Of a stretch of 64,000 nt of DNA, positions 7,861 through 16,134 are shown piece by piece (positions within the stretch are counted from its first letter, which is position 1; every line of letters starts with the position of its first letter). The position numbers were made by a program, and so were the translations under genes. The stretch is from contig JAZRMW010000043.1 of NCBI GenBank assembly GCA_045647865.1, forward strand, positions 1-64,000, given 5' to 3'. The notes under the pieces were generated by a model, which did no database searches, was not told the DNA's origin, and saw nothing but the letters and a program-made list of their open reading frames with translations. This DNA is from Phocaeicola_A sp045647865. Lineage in GTDB: Bacteria; Bacteroidota; Bacteroidia; Bacteroidales; Bacteroidaceae.

Positions 7861-7973
7861 GTGGAATTAAAATTAAAAGTTAAAGATTAAAATCACCATT
7901 ATTATTTGTGGGCTGTATCTGTTTACAAAGATAGTAATTTTCCCATTGATTACCAAGTATTTTCAAGACTGAT

Positions 7974-8033
7974 TTGTGCAAAATTGCGCAAGGTTGTGCA
8001 ACGTTGTATGACCTTGTGCAGTGTTGCGCAAAA
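7974..8033. promoter_or_regulatory. Six tandem 10-bp repeats, consensus TTGYGCAnnn
   Basis: Units start at 7974, 7984, 7994, 8004, 8014 and 8024, exactly one helical turn apart. Five carry TTGTGCA or TTGCGCA; the fourth is degenerate (TTGTATG). The array ends 17 bp before TACCTTTG at 8051-8058, a Bacteroidetes -7 element reading toward the HU-like gene. Such phasing puts all sites on one face of the helix, suggesting cooperative protein binding. Confidence 0.7.
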
Positions 8034-8050
8034 TGTCCTCTTCCATGTCG

Positions 8051-8058
8051 TACCTTTG
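8051..8058 (+). promoter_or_regulatory. Promoter -7 element for the HU-like gene
   Basis: TACCTTTG matches TAnnTTTG. No clear TTTG lies 19-20 bp upstream; the phased array occupies that place, so activation or repression through the array is likely. The leader of about 140 nt carries a direct repeat GAACCGTATCTT at 8097 and 8119. Confidence 0.55.
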
Positions 8059-8201
8059 CATTGTCTTTCGGAAAAATACCTATCTTGGCGCGCAAAGAAC
8101 CGTATCTTGAAGCCTGAAGAACCGTATCTTCAAAAGGTTTCAAACGGAAGACATGAGAGAACCAATATTTAATTTCTAACTTTTAATTTTTTTTACAACG
8201 T

Positions 8202-8735
8202 ATGATTAACTACAGCATTGTGATGAGAAAGAATCCTCAGGACAAGGAGGCTGCCCCCAAAGCGTATGCCAGTGCCCAGTACAACAGTGTAATGACCCTT
8301 GAGAAGTTTGCGGCACACATCGCCTCGCACGGCAGTGTCTATAGCCGTGCGGACATCACCGCGGTGTTGACGCTGGCCGTAGATTGTATCCATGAACAGC
8401 TGCTTGCCGGACAAAAGATTGAATTGGGCGACTTGGGGGCCTTCTCTGTGACACTGAACACCAAGGGAGCTGACTCGGCCGAGGAGTTCAACCCCGCAAC
8501 CCACATCAAACGGGTGAGAGCTCGCTGGGAGATGGGGGACAAGTTCCTGAATCTGACGGAGGAGGCCGACTTCAACCTGGTGGCCAACCGCAAGCAGCAG
8601 GCGGCTGTGCTGAAGGCTGTGAAGGCGGGCGACACCACGGTGGACCTTACTACGGGTAGCACCTCGGGAGGCTCTACCGACAGCGGCTCTACCGATAGCG
8701 GAAGTGGCGGTGACGACGGGAACAATCCGCTTTGA
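8202..8735 (+). CDS. HU-family DNA-binding protein (HU-HIG type)
   Basis: A 177-aa protein. Residues about 25-125 have the HU/IHF-like pattern of Bacteroidales HU-HIG proteins: an N-terminal helical part (TLEKFAAHIASHGSVYSRADITAVL), then KIELGDLGAFSVTL, which corresponds to the hallmark of the HU beta region. The C-terminus is a low-complexity Ser/Gly/Thr/Asp tail (about 150-177) with SGSTDSGS repeats. It should bind and bend DNA; compared with housekeeping HU (about 90 aa) it is extended at both ends. It lies between DUF4248 (divergent) and the smalltalk/amidase genes, the standard order in Bacteroidales cassettes. Expression is probably controlled by the array at 7974-8033. Confidence 0.85.
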   Translation: MINYSIVMRKNPQDKEAAPKAYASAQYNSVMTLEKFAAHIASHGSVYSRADITAVLTLAVDCIHEQLLAGQKIELGDLGAFSVTLNTKGADSAEEFNPATHIKRVRARWEMGDKFLNLTEEADFNLVANRKQQAAVLKAVKAGDTTVDLTTGSTSGGSTDSGSTDSGSGGDDGNNPL

Positions 8736-8904
8736 TGGACCTAACGGACAGACCCTGACGGACTCTCCCCCTGCCCCTCCCTACAAGGGAGGGGAGTAGA
8801 TAGTTTTAGCAACATGTTTTACTCCTTCCCCTTGGGAAGGCAGGGATGGGGTCCGCTAACGCTAACTTCTAATTTTTAATTCTTAATTTTTAACTCTTAC
8901 AAAC
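8736..8904. repeat. GC-rich hairpins between HU-like and smalltalk genes
   Basis: CCCCTCCCTACAAGGGAGGGG (about 8773-8794) and a second CCTTCCCC/GGGAAGG hairpin ending GGGATGGGGTC, followed by TTTTTAATTCTTAATTTTTAA words. They are of the same family as the repeats inside the primase genes. Confidence 0.65.
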
Positions 8905-9018
8905 ATGAATACTCAGACAGAAAATAAGAAAGAGAGTGTATGGAGCAAGGTGCTCCGCGTAGTGATAACTATATTGACAGCTTTGGCGACTACGTTGGGG
9001 GTGCAGAGTTGTATGTGA
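8905..9018 (+). CDS. Smalltalk protein (37 aa)
   Basis: A very short ORF, MNTQTENKKESVWSKVLRVV and onward, ending LGVQSCM. It has a charged N-terminus and one hydrophobic helix (about residues 14-35), as in the smalltalk family, single-pass peptides found between HU-like and amidase genes in Bacteroidales. It is probably membrane-inserted. Its role is unknown; its fixed place before the amidase recalls holin-like helpers of phage endolysins, which is only an inference. Size and hydrophobic pattern fit the family, and position confirms the call. Confidence 0.75.
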   Translation: MNTQTENKKESVWSKVLRVVITILTALATTLGVQSCM

Positions 9019-9020
9019 CC

Positions 9021-9100
9021 TCCGTAGGGGCACCTCTTGTGGGTGCCCTGTAAATATTCTGTCATGCCTATTCGGGCACCCACAAGGGATGCCCCTACCG
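9021..9100. repeat. Palindromic repeat, GTAGGGGCACC family, copy 2 (intergenic)
   Basis: Arms TCCGTAGGGGCACC and GGATGCCCCTACCG bracket an 80-bp imperfect hairpin between the smalltalk and amidase genes. It is the sister of the copy translated inside the DUF4373 gene at 4586-4665. Confidence 0.75.
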
Positions 9101-9120
9101 CAACCATTAACAACAATACC

Positions 9121-9618
9121 ATGTTTGAAAAACTTACACTCAACGACCCCGTTTTCAACGTGCCTAACTATCCCCTCCCCTCCCTTGGGAGGGGTAAGGG
9201 TCCAGTGGGTCCTGTCCGCCTCCTCATCATCCACTGCTCCGCCACCCTGCCCGACCAACGGGTGACAGTGCAGAACATCGACCGCTGGCACCGCCAACGG
9301 GGCTTCGACGGTATCGGTTACCACTTCTACATCACCGTGGATGGGACCATCTGGACGGGACGGCCGCTGAATCAGGTAGGAGCGCACTGCAAAGGCTACA
9401 ACGCCCACTCCATCGGCATCTGCTACGAAGGAGGACTGGACGAGGAGGGACGCCCCTGTGACACGCGCACGCTACTACAGAAAGCGGCCCTGGTAGCACT
9501 CATCAACAAATTGCGTGAATTCTATCCCAATGCGGATGTGGTGGGACACAACGACTTGAATCTGCATAAGGCATGCCCCTGCTTCAGTGCGGTGGAGGAG
9601 TATAATAGCCCCCTCTGA
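9121..9618 (+). CDS. N-acetylmuramoyl-L-alanine amidase (amidase_2, T7 lysozyme-like)
   Basis: A 165-aa protein from the ATG at 9121. It cleaves the amide bond between N-acetylmuramic acid and L-Ala in peptidoglycan. Zinc ligands can be placed at His in LLIIHCSAT (about residue 38), His in VVGHNDL (about 141) and Cys in ACPCF (about 152); GIGYHFYITVDG is the usual core. No signal peptide is seen, so release would need a helper or lysis. Residues about 17-32 (YPLPSLGRGKGPVGP) are encoded by a GC-rich palindrome at about 9169-9212, another repeat absorbed into a gene. Such amidases end the DUF4248/HU/smalltalk cassette in many Bacteroidales. Confidence 0.88.
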   Translation: MFEKLTLNDPVFNVPNYPLPSLGRGKGPVGPVRLLIIHCSATLPDQRVTVQNIDRWHRQRGFDGIGYHFYITVDGTIWTGRPLNQVGAHCKGYNAHSIGICYEGGLDEEGRPCDTRTLLQKAALVALINKLREFYPNADVVGHNDLNLHKACPCFSAVEEYNSPL

Positions 9619-9831
9619 CTCCCCCCGAAGGGGGAGGATAAGTGAAGATTCTTTAGGAGTGTAGAAGTGTAGGAGTGACGCTGCGCTTAGGAGTGTAGAC
9701 GATACTGTTGCTATCTTTCTTTAGGATTGAAAAATGAAGAGTGAAGAATCCAATAGTCTTTGCACTATGATTCTTCACTCTTCATTCTTCACTTTATCCT
9801 CCCCCCCTTGGGGGGATTAGAGGGGGGCTTT
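9619..9831. terminator. Hairpin-rich convergent intergenic region
   Basis: A perfect 18-bp dyad (AATGAAGAGTGAAGAATC at 9733-9750 and its complement at 9769-9786) lies between the amidase gene and the end of the Na/Pi transporter gene, flanked by CCCCCGAAGGGGG and CCCCCCTTGGGGGG hairpins. It can terminate transcription from both sides. Confidence 0.55.
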
Positions 9832-11526
9832 TTACTGCTTCTTTTCGCGCACGTCAGTCTGAGCCTCTACAACATTCACTACGTAGTCGCCCAACTTTTC
9901 ACACTCACCAATGATGTCCATGTAGTGGACACCCATCTGATAACCGTATTCTTTGTTATTAACGTCCAAAATGTTTTGGTTCTTCAACTGGTTTCGGTAA
10001 TTATTGATTTCCGTTTCAATATTGAAGCTTTGATTCACATCTGTATGCGTGGGATTTTCTAACAGACGAAGCATCTGTTCCAATGCCTGGTCGGTGAGGT
10101 TCATCATCTGTCCGATACGTTCGTACTGTTTCGGAGTAAAATCTTCCTTGCCATTGTGCTTACGATTGAAGGTTCTGGCCAGGTTATAACAGCTGTCACC
10201 AATACTCTCGATTTCGGTCACTTCGCGAAGCATGGCACGTATTTGCAACTTACTTTCAGAACTGAGTCGTCCTTCTGACACTTGGTTCAAATAGTTGGCA
10301 ATTTCAACCTCCATATTGTCGCTGATGCTTTCATATTTCTCAATGCGGCTAAAAGTTTTGTTGAATTCACTACCATTTTCTGCATTCATCAAACTACGCA
10401 CCATACCAAACATTTTGTGTGTACGCTGTGCAAAGAGATTAATTTCCTTACGAGCCTGTAAAATAGAAAGTTCTGCGGTAGAGAGCATACCTCCTGAGAT
10501 AAAGCGCAAACGGAATTCCTCTTCATCCTCTTTCTTAGAAGGAATAATCAAGCATACAGTCTTCTCTATAAACTTCACAAACCAAATGAGGATAAGCACG
10601 TTGCAGATATTAAACGTAGTATGGAAAGCCGACAGCATTAAGGGTACAGCCACTTCTGTTTCTGTAGATCCTAATACATTGTGAACGAACCATGTGATAC
10701 CACTCGTCAAAGGAGAAAAGACGACAAGAACCCAAATGACACCGAAGACATTGAACATCAAGTGTGCCATAGCAGCCCGTCGTGCTTGAGTATTACCCGT
10801 GATAGCAGCCAAATTGGCGGTAATCGTGGTACCAATATTCTCACCCAACACCAACGCAGCTCCCAATTCAAAAGAAATCCATCCGTTAGCACACATAATT
10901 AAGGTAATAGCCATCGTTGCCGCCGAAGCTTGCACAATCATTGTCAACACCGTACCGATAAGGACAAATAAGATGACAGAGAAGAACCCCATATCCGTAT
11001 AGTTCTGCAGGAAAGCCAGCATTTCAGGATTATGCTTCAAGTCCGGCGCATTGCTCTGCAGCATGGAGAGTCCCATGAAAAGGAATGAGAAGCCAAAAAT
11101 AAATTCACCGATGGATTTCTTGTTGCTGTTCTGTGCAAAGAGCACCGGAATCGCACCCAAAGCGAGCAAAGGCAAGGCATAATCGGCCAAACTCACCTTA
11201 AAACCAAGGATAGAGATAATCCAAGCTGTTACTGTAGTACCGATATTGGCACCCATAATCACTCCGATGGACTGAGCCAATGTTAGCAAACCGGCATTTA
11301 CAAAACTCACAACCATTACAGTCGTTGCTGAAGATGACTGGATAAGCATGGTAATAAGCATACCTGTCAATACTCCCGTCACTCGATTGGTTGTCATTGC
11401 TGTTAGAATACTACGCAGGCGATCTCCTGCAAACTTCTGAAGAGCTTCGCTCATTATCTTCATTCCGTACAGGAACAGTGCCAGCGAACCCAGCAACTTG
11501 AAGAAGTCATAAAAAGAATATTCCAT
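9832..11526 (-). CDS. Na+/phosphate cotransporter with PhoU-like C-terminal domain
   Basis: A 564-aa inner-membrane protein of the PF02690 (NptA/SLC34-like) family. Two inverted halves carry the substrate motifs LIQSSSATTVMVVSF (about residues 61-75) and IVQASAATMAITLIM (about 195-210). About nine membrane segments fill residues 1-330. Residues about 350-560 are helical with PhoU-like repeats, as in most bacterial members. It would import phosphate with sodium. It is a single gene between the mobile cassette and cysS and is convergent with the amidase gene. The start MEYSFYDFFKLLGSLALFLYG is normal for the family. Confidence 0.9.
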   Translation of the reverse strand: MEYSFYDFFKLLGSLALFLYGMKIMSEALQKFAGDRLRSILTAMTTNRVTGVLTGMLITMLIQSSSATTVMVVSFVNAGLLTLAQSIGVIMGANIGTTVTAWIISILGFKVSLADYALPLLALGAIPVLFAQNSNKKSIGEFIFGFSFLFMGLSMLQSNAPDLKHNPEMLAFLQNYTDMGFFSVILFVLIGTVLTMIVQASAATMAITLIMCANGWISFELGAALVLGENIGTTITANLAAITGNTQARRAAMAHLMFNVFGVIWVLVVFSPLTSGITWFVHNVLGSTETEVAVPLMLSAFHTTFNICNVLILIWFVKFIEKTVCLIIPSKKEDEEEFRLRFISGGMLSTAELSILQARKEINLFAQRTHKMFGMVRSLMNAENGSEFNKTFSRIEKYESISDNMEVEIANYLNQVSEGRLSSESKLQIRAMLREVTEIESIGDSCYNLARTFNRKHNGKEDFTPKQYERIGQMMNLTDQALEQMLRLLENPTHTDVNQSFNIETEINNYRNQLKNQNILDVNNKEYGYQMGVHYMDIIGECEKLGDYVVNVVEAQTDVREKKQ

Positions 11527-11695
11527 TCTGTTTTAGTTTTATTGAATTGTTATTTAGTTACGTTTTTATGATAATATAAATTAAGCTTTGTTACATTTTC
11601 GTTGCAAAAATAGTAAAAAAACGAAAAGTAAACTATATCAGTTCCACTTTTTACCATTTTCTATGGGATTTATATGTACAAAAAAGGCAAAACCT

Positions 11696-11726
11696 TTTGT
11701 TCTCCTTCTCATTTATCGTACCTTTG
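11696..11726 (+). promoter_or_regulatory. cysS promoter
   Basis: TTTG at 11696-11699, 19-nt spacer, TACCTTTG at 11719-11726. This is an exact Bacteroidetes housekeeping promoter; the ATG follows 24 bp later, so the leader is short. Confidence 0.8.
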
Positions 11727-11750
11727 CAACTCAAAACTTATATAGAGAAT

Positions 11751-13229
11751 ATGGAACAGACACTTCTTATCTATAATACCCTAAAGCGTCAAAAAGAGGC
11801 ATTCAAGCCTCTGCACGCTCCACATGTGGGTATGTATGTGTGCGGTCCTACTGTTTATGGCGATGCACACCTTGGACACGCCCGTCCGGCCATCACGTTC
11901 GACATCCTTTTCCGTTACCTCACCCATTTGGGATATAAAGTTCGCTATGTGCGCAACATCACCGATGTGGGCCACTTGGAACACGATGCTGATGAGGGTG
12001 AAGATAAAATTGCCAAAAAGGCACGCTTGGAACAATTGGAACCCATGGAAGTGGTGCAACACTACTTGAATCGCTACCACAAAGCCATGGAAGCCTTAAA
12101 TGTACTTCCGCCCAGCATTGAACCCCACGCTTCAGGACATATCATGGAACAAATCGCTTTGGTACAAGAAATATTGGACAATGGCTATGCCTATGAAAGT
12201 CGTGGTTCTGTTTATTTCGATGTGGCAAAATACAACAAAGACCATCATTATGGTAAACTCTCAGGCCGTAACCTTGATGATGTACTGAATACTACCCGTG
12301 AATTGGACGGACAAGATGAGAAACGCAATCCTGCAGACTTTGCCCTATGGAAATGTGCCCAACCCGAACATATCATGCGTTGGCCCAGTCCCTGGAGCGA
12401 CGGATTCCCAGGATGGCATTGCGAATGTACAGCCATGGGACGCAAATATTTAGGCAGTCATTTCGACATCCACGGTGGTGGTATGGATCTCGTCTTCCCC
12501 CATCACGAATGTGAGATTGCACAGAGTGTAGCCAGTCAGGGTGATGACATGGTACACTATTGGATGCATAACAACATGATAACCATCAACGGACAGAAGA
12601 TGGGCAAATCATACAACAATTTCATCAACCTCAGTGAGTTCTTTGCCGGTTCTCATCCCTTATTGGAGCAGGCATACAGCCCCATGACCATCCGATTCTT
12701 CATTCTGCAGGCCCACTATCGCAGTACAGTCGATTTCGGAAACGAGGCCTTGCAAGCCAGCGAGAAGGGATTGGCCCGACTGATGGAAGCCGTAAACAAC
12801 CTCGAACGCATACAACCAGCTACTACCAGCACCGTAGATGTAAAGGAGTTACGTCAAAAGTGTTACGATGCGATGAATGATGACCTCAATACTCCCATCG
12901 TCATCAGCCATCTGTTTGACGCCTGCCGTATCATCAACACCGTACTTGATAAGAAAGCTACTCTTACAGCCGAAGATTTGGATGAACTGAAGAGTACTCT
13001 CCATCTATTCCTCTTCGACATTCTCGGTCTGAAGGAAGAGAAAGGCGATGGTGACGGCCGCCGCGAAGAGGCATTCGGCAAGGTTGTGGATATGCTTCTC
13101 GAACAACGTATGAAGGCTAAGGCTGCCAAGGATTGGGCTACCAGCGACCTCATCCGTGACCAACTCACAGCTCTTGGATTCGAGATAAAGGATACCAAGG
13201 ACGGATTCAGTTGGAAACTGAACAAGTAA
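11751..13229 (+). CDS. cysS: Cysteinyl-tRNA synthetase
   Basis: A 492-aa class I aminoacyl-tRNA synthetase that charges tRNA-Cys. PTVYGDAHLGHARP at 33-46 holds the HIGH-type motif (HLGH), and KMGKS at 283-287 is the KMSKS motif. Zinc ligands are Cys31 in YVCGPT and the WHCEC and HHECE segments around residues 220-255. The ATG at 11751 gives MEQTLLIYNTLKRQKE, the usual start, 24 bp after a strong promoter; a longer in-frame reading was rejected. It is followed by a dyad repeat and the MATE gene on the same strand. Confidence 0.95.
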   Translation: MEQTLLIYNTLKRQKEAFKPLHAPHVGMYVCGPTVYGDAHLGHARPAITFDILFRYLTHLGYKVRYVRNITDVGHLEHDADEGEDKIAKKARLEQLEPMEVVQHYLNRYHKAMEALNVLPPSIEPHASGHIMEQIALVQEILDNGYAYESRGSVYFDVAKYNKDHHYGKLSGRNLDDVLNTTRELDGQDEKRNPADFALWKCAQPEHIMRWPSPWSDGFPGWHCECTAMGRKYLGSHFDIHGGGMDLVFPHHECEIAQSVASQGDDMVHYWMHNNMITINGQKMGKSYNNFINLSEFFAGSHPLLEQAYSPMTIRFFILQAHYRSTVDFGNEALQASEKGLARLMEAVNNLERIQPATTSTVDVKELRQKCYDAMNDDLNTPIVISHLFDACRIINTVLDKKATLTAEDLDELKSTLHLFLFDILGLKEEKGDGDGRREEAFGKVVDMLLEQRMKAKAAKDWATSDLIRDQLTALGFEIKDTKDGFSWKLNK

Positions 13230-13242
13230 ACTCTTTGATTAT

Positions 13243-13325
13243 TTTAGACGCAGATTGCGCGGATAACGCGGATTTTTGTTTGTTTTAATCATTTATCCGT
13301 ATCATCCGCGCAATCTGTGTCTAAA
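13243..13325. repeat. Dyad repeat, ATTGCGCGGAT family
   Basis: 22-bp arms TTTAGACGCAGATTGCGCGG and complement, with one mismatch, lie between cysS and the MATE gene. Related elements are at 14742-14829, 14917-14975, 43841-43898 and 60169-60225. It probably folds in RNA as a terminator or stability element. Confidence 0.75.
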
Positions 13326-13359
13326 AGACTTTGGAATACAATCATTATTTCTCTACTTT

Positions 13360-14697
13360 ATGCGTTTGGGTAATCTAAGCCGACAATTGACCGCTTTAGC
13401 CGGTCCTATCTTCGTGGAGACTCTACTCGTAATGATGTTGGGTGGAGTGGATACGTTCATGCTCAGCCGCCACTCGGATATCAGTGTGGCAGCTGCCGGA
13501 GTAGTCAATCAGTTGATGAACCTTGTATTCCTCCTTTTTGAAGTCATATCCCTCGGAACTTCCATTCTATGTTCGCAATATATAGGAGGAGGCAAACGAG
13601 AAAAGGTAATCCAAGTGGTCGGAATATCATTGCAGTTCAATCTGATTTTTGGTCTCTTGATAAGCATAGGGCTTTTCTTCTTTGCCGAAAACCTGTTACT
13701 ATTGATGGGATTAAGACCAGACATGATGTCCGAAGGGTTGCCGTACATGAAAATCATCGGGGCTTTTGCCTTCCTGCAGGCTCTATCCCTATCGCTTTCG
13801 GCTGCACTCCGAAGTGCCGACAAAGCCCAATACCCAATGTACGTTGCCATCGTCGTCAACATTCTCAACATCATCGGGAACTACACACTTATCTTCGGTA
13901 AGTTCGGAATGCCCGCACTCGGTATTGAGGGAGCAGCCATCTCTACCTCCTTCTGCCGATTTGTATCGGTGGCGATCCTGCTTGTCGTCCTTTTCAAGAA
14001 ACATATCCCCTCTTTCCCGAAGGAACTTTTCAAGCCATATCCATGGATAGAGTTGAGAAATCTTCTGAAGATTGGCATTCCCTCTGCCGGAGAGCATATG
14101 TCGTACTGTCTTTCACAGATTGTGATTACCTATTTCATCAACATGATTAGTAACCAAGCACTTGCAACACGAAGCTATGTAGTCAACATCATCATGTTCA
14201 CCTATATATTCGCCCTATCTATGGCACAAGGAGGTGCAATCCTCATCGGACATTTGGTCGGGCAACAAAAGATTCAAGCAGCATACACGATAGGAAAACG
14301 TATCATGAGGTTGGGCGCAGCCATGTCAGTAAGTCTATCCTTGCTGACAGCCTTTTTCGGAAAAGAGATTCTCTCCCTCCTGACTTCTGACCCCTGGATT
14401 ATCACTACCGGTGCATCATTATTATGGCTCGAAGTACTGCTTGAACACGGACGTGCACTCAACTTCTTCGGTGTAAATGCCCTCCGTAGCACAGGTGACA
14501 TTTATTTCCCCGTATGCATCGGTATCGCCGTCATGTGGACAGTACAGGTCATCGGTAGCTACGTATTAGGAATCAGCATGGGTTGGGGGTTGGTTGCCAT
14601 GTGGGCAATCTTCGCTCTCGACGAAAACATCCGTGGTTTCATCTTCATACACCGTTGGAACAGCTTCAAATGGGCTGGTAAGGGATTTTTGAGGTGA
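13360..14697 (+). CDS. MATE-family multidrug/cation antiporter
   Basis: A 445-aa protein with about 12 membrane helices in two related halves (MatE domains at about 10-175 and 235-400). GPIFVETLLVMMLGGVDTFM near residue 17-35 is the typical first helix. It exports organic cations or drugs in exchange for Na+ or H+. The ATG at 13360 gives MRLGNLSRQLTALAGPI; 28 upstream in-frame residues come from the dyad repeat and were excluded. It is probably transcribed after cysS with the dyad repeat between them. Substrate cannot be predicted. Confidence 0.9.
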   Translation: MRLGNLSRQLTALAGPIFVETLLVMMLGGVDTFMLSRHSDISVAAAGVVNQLMNLVFLLFEVISLGTSILCSQYIGGGKREKVIQVVGISLQFNLIFGLLISIGLFFFAENLLLLMGLRPDMMSEGLPYMKIIGAFAFLQALSLSLSAALRSADKAQYPMYVAIVVNILNIIGNYTLIFGKFGMPALGIEGAAISTSFCRFVSVAILLVVLFKKHIPSFPKELFKPYPWIELRNLLKIGIPSAGEHMSYCLSQIVITYFINMISNQALATRSYVVNIIMFTYIFALSMAQGGAILIGHLVGQQKIQAAYTIGKRIMRLGAAMSVSLSLLTAFFGKEILSLLTSDPWIITTGASLLWLEVLLEHGRALNFFGVNALRSTGDIYFPVCIGIAVMWTVQVIGSYVLGISMGWGLVAMWAIFALDENIRGFIFIHRWNSFKWAGKGFLR

Positions 14698-14741
14698 ATG
14701 TATCCGAGTTTTTCTCTACACGGTGTGCAACAATGTTTCAC

Positions 14742-14829
14742 TTTTTAGACGATGACGCGGATAACGCGGATTTTCTGATTATTATATCCGATAGATTATG
14801 ATACAATCTGTGTCATCAGCGTCTAAAAA
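14742..14829. repeat. Dyad repeat, ATGACGCGGAT type
   Basis: Imperfect arms from TTTTTAGACGATGACG to TCAGCGTCTAAAAAT, just after the MATE gene, so a natural place for a terminator. Confidence 0.65.
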
Positions 14830-14916
14830 TGAAATGAGGACATGTTGAACGAAAGTCCTGCAAAAGAAGAATAGGATATAGGAAGATTACAAAAACTAAT
14901 AAAAGATACAAAAAAA

Positions 14917-14975
14917 GCGGATGACGCAAATTACACCGTTTCAACATTGAAATCCGTGTAATCCGCGTCATCCGC
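14917..14975. repeat. Dyad repeat, GCGGATGACGC type
   Basis: 22-bp arms with about three mismatches. It lies 20 bp after the korB stop on the minus strand, so it probably serves as the korAB terminator. Confidence 0.65.
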
Positions 14976-14994
14976 ACCTAAATATATTATTCAA

Positions 14995-15993
14995 TTACTT
15001 CACTTCCCAAATGTCATTGGTCATGAGCAACTCCTGGAAGTTGTGGTACTTCTTCATACCGGCCACTTCGTCGAGTTGTTCGTGTACGGCTTCGTTGTAA
15101 GTAGGAGCCTCCACATCACGGATGACACCGAGGGCGATGGGGAAATCAGGACCTTCCATCAAAGCCAACTTCATCTGCAAGGTATTGTCCTGACAATGGG
15201 CATCATGAACGAGGATATCCTTCTCTGTGATACCGTTCTCGCCTAACTTGACAACCTTCAGTCCAAAACCTTCCTGCATAAGGCCGTACTCCTTGTTCTC
15301 TCCGAAAATCATAGGCTTTCCATGCTCCAAATAAATGGCATTCTTGGCACGCCCTGCAGAGGTATAGACGGACTCATGGGTGCCATCGTTGAAGATGACA
15401 CAATTCTGAAGGATTTCGCATACCGAAGCACCCTTGTGGTTAGCGGTAGCCTTCAATACATCGACAGTACCGGCCGCATCAGTAGCCACCGCACGGGCGA
15501 AGAAACGGCCACGAGCGCCGAAGCAGAGTTCTGCCGGACGGAAGGGGTCTTCCACTGTACCATAGGGAGACGACTTGCTGACGAATCCACGCGGAGAAGT
15601 GGGCGAATACTGTCCCTTGGTAAGACCATAGATGCGGTTGTTGAGCAAAATCATGTTGATGTCGATATTACGACGCACGGCATGGATGAAATGGTTACCA
15701 CCAATAGCCAATCCGTCACCGTCACCTGAAATCTGCCATACACTCATGTTGGGGTTGGCCACTTTGAAACCCGTAGAGATTGCAGCTGCACGACCGTGAA
15801 TGGTCTGCATGGCATATGTATTCATATAGTAAGGCAAGCGGCTTGAACAACCGATACCTGAGATAACCGCTGTTTCGTGAGGAGCAATACCCAATTCAGC
15901 CATTGCCTTGTGCAGCGAAGCCAAGAAGAAGTGGTCGCCACAACCCGGACACCAACGAGGTTGTCCTTTTTTGAAATCCTTTGCTGTATACAT
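14995..15993 (-). CDS. korB: 2-oxoglutarate:ferredoxin oxidoreductase, beta subunit
   Basis: A 332-aa TPP-binding subunit. CPGCGDH at residues 15-21 and GDGDGLAIGGNHFIH (about 88-102) form the thiamine diphosphate site; LLNNRIYGLTKGQ follows. With the alpha subunit it interconverts 2-oxoglutarate plus CoA and succinyl-CoA, exchanging electrons with ferredoxin. The start MYTAKDFKKGQPRW at 15993 matches the family; twelve extra upstream codons come from repeat sequence. korA lies 141 bp upstream on the same strand with a dyad repeat between. No ferredoxin-like KorD is next to it, so electrons must be handed to a ferredoxin encoded elsewhere. Other 2-oxoacids are possible substrates. Confidence 0.88.
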   Translation of the reverse strand: MYTAKDFKKGQPRWCPGCGDHFFLASLHKAMAELGIAPHETAVISGIGCSSRLPYYMNTYAMQTIHGRAAAISTGFKVANPNMSVWQISGDGDGLAIGGNHFIHAVRRNIDINMILLNNRIYGLTKGQYSPTSPRGFVSKSSPYGTVEDPFRPAELCFGARGRFFARAVATDAAGTVDVLKATANHKGASVCEILQNCVIFNDGTHESVYTSAGRAKNAIYLEHGKPMIFGENKEYGLMQEGFGLKVVKLGENGITEKDILVHDAHCQDNTLQMKLALMEGPDFPIALGVIRDVEAPTYNEAVHEQLDEVAGMKKYHNFQELLMTNDIWEVK

Positions 15994-16013
15994 AGTGGAT
16001 AAACTATTTATTT

Positions 16014-16110
16014 TGGAACACAGAGACACAAAGACATAGAGGTTTCATATTATACTCTAATGTTTCGGACAAGAGAAAAACTCAGTATCTCCGTGTCTCT
16101 GTGTGTTCCA
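16014..16110. repeat. Dyad repeat, TGGAACACAGAGACAC family
   Basis: Arms TGGAACACAGAGACACAAAG and GTGTCTCTGTGTGTTCCA flank about 50 bp between korA and korB. Inside an operon it could act as a processing or stability element that adjusts the ratio of the subunits. Confidence 0.65.
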
Positions 16111-16134
16111 TAAAATTCATATTAACTAAATATC

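Noticed and set aside
4176..9618. Complete prophage
   Set aside because: An amidase and replication genes are present, but no integrase, terminase, capsid, portal or tail gene lies in or next to the region.
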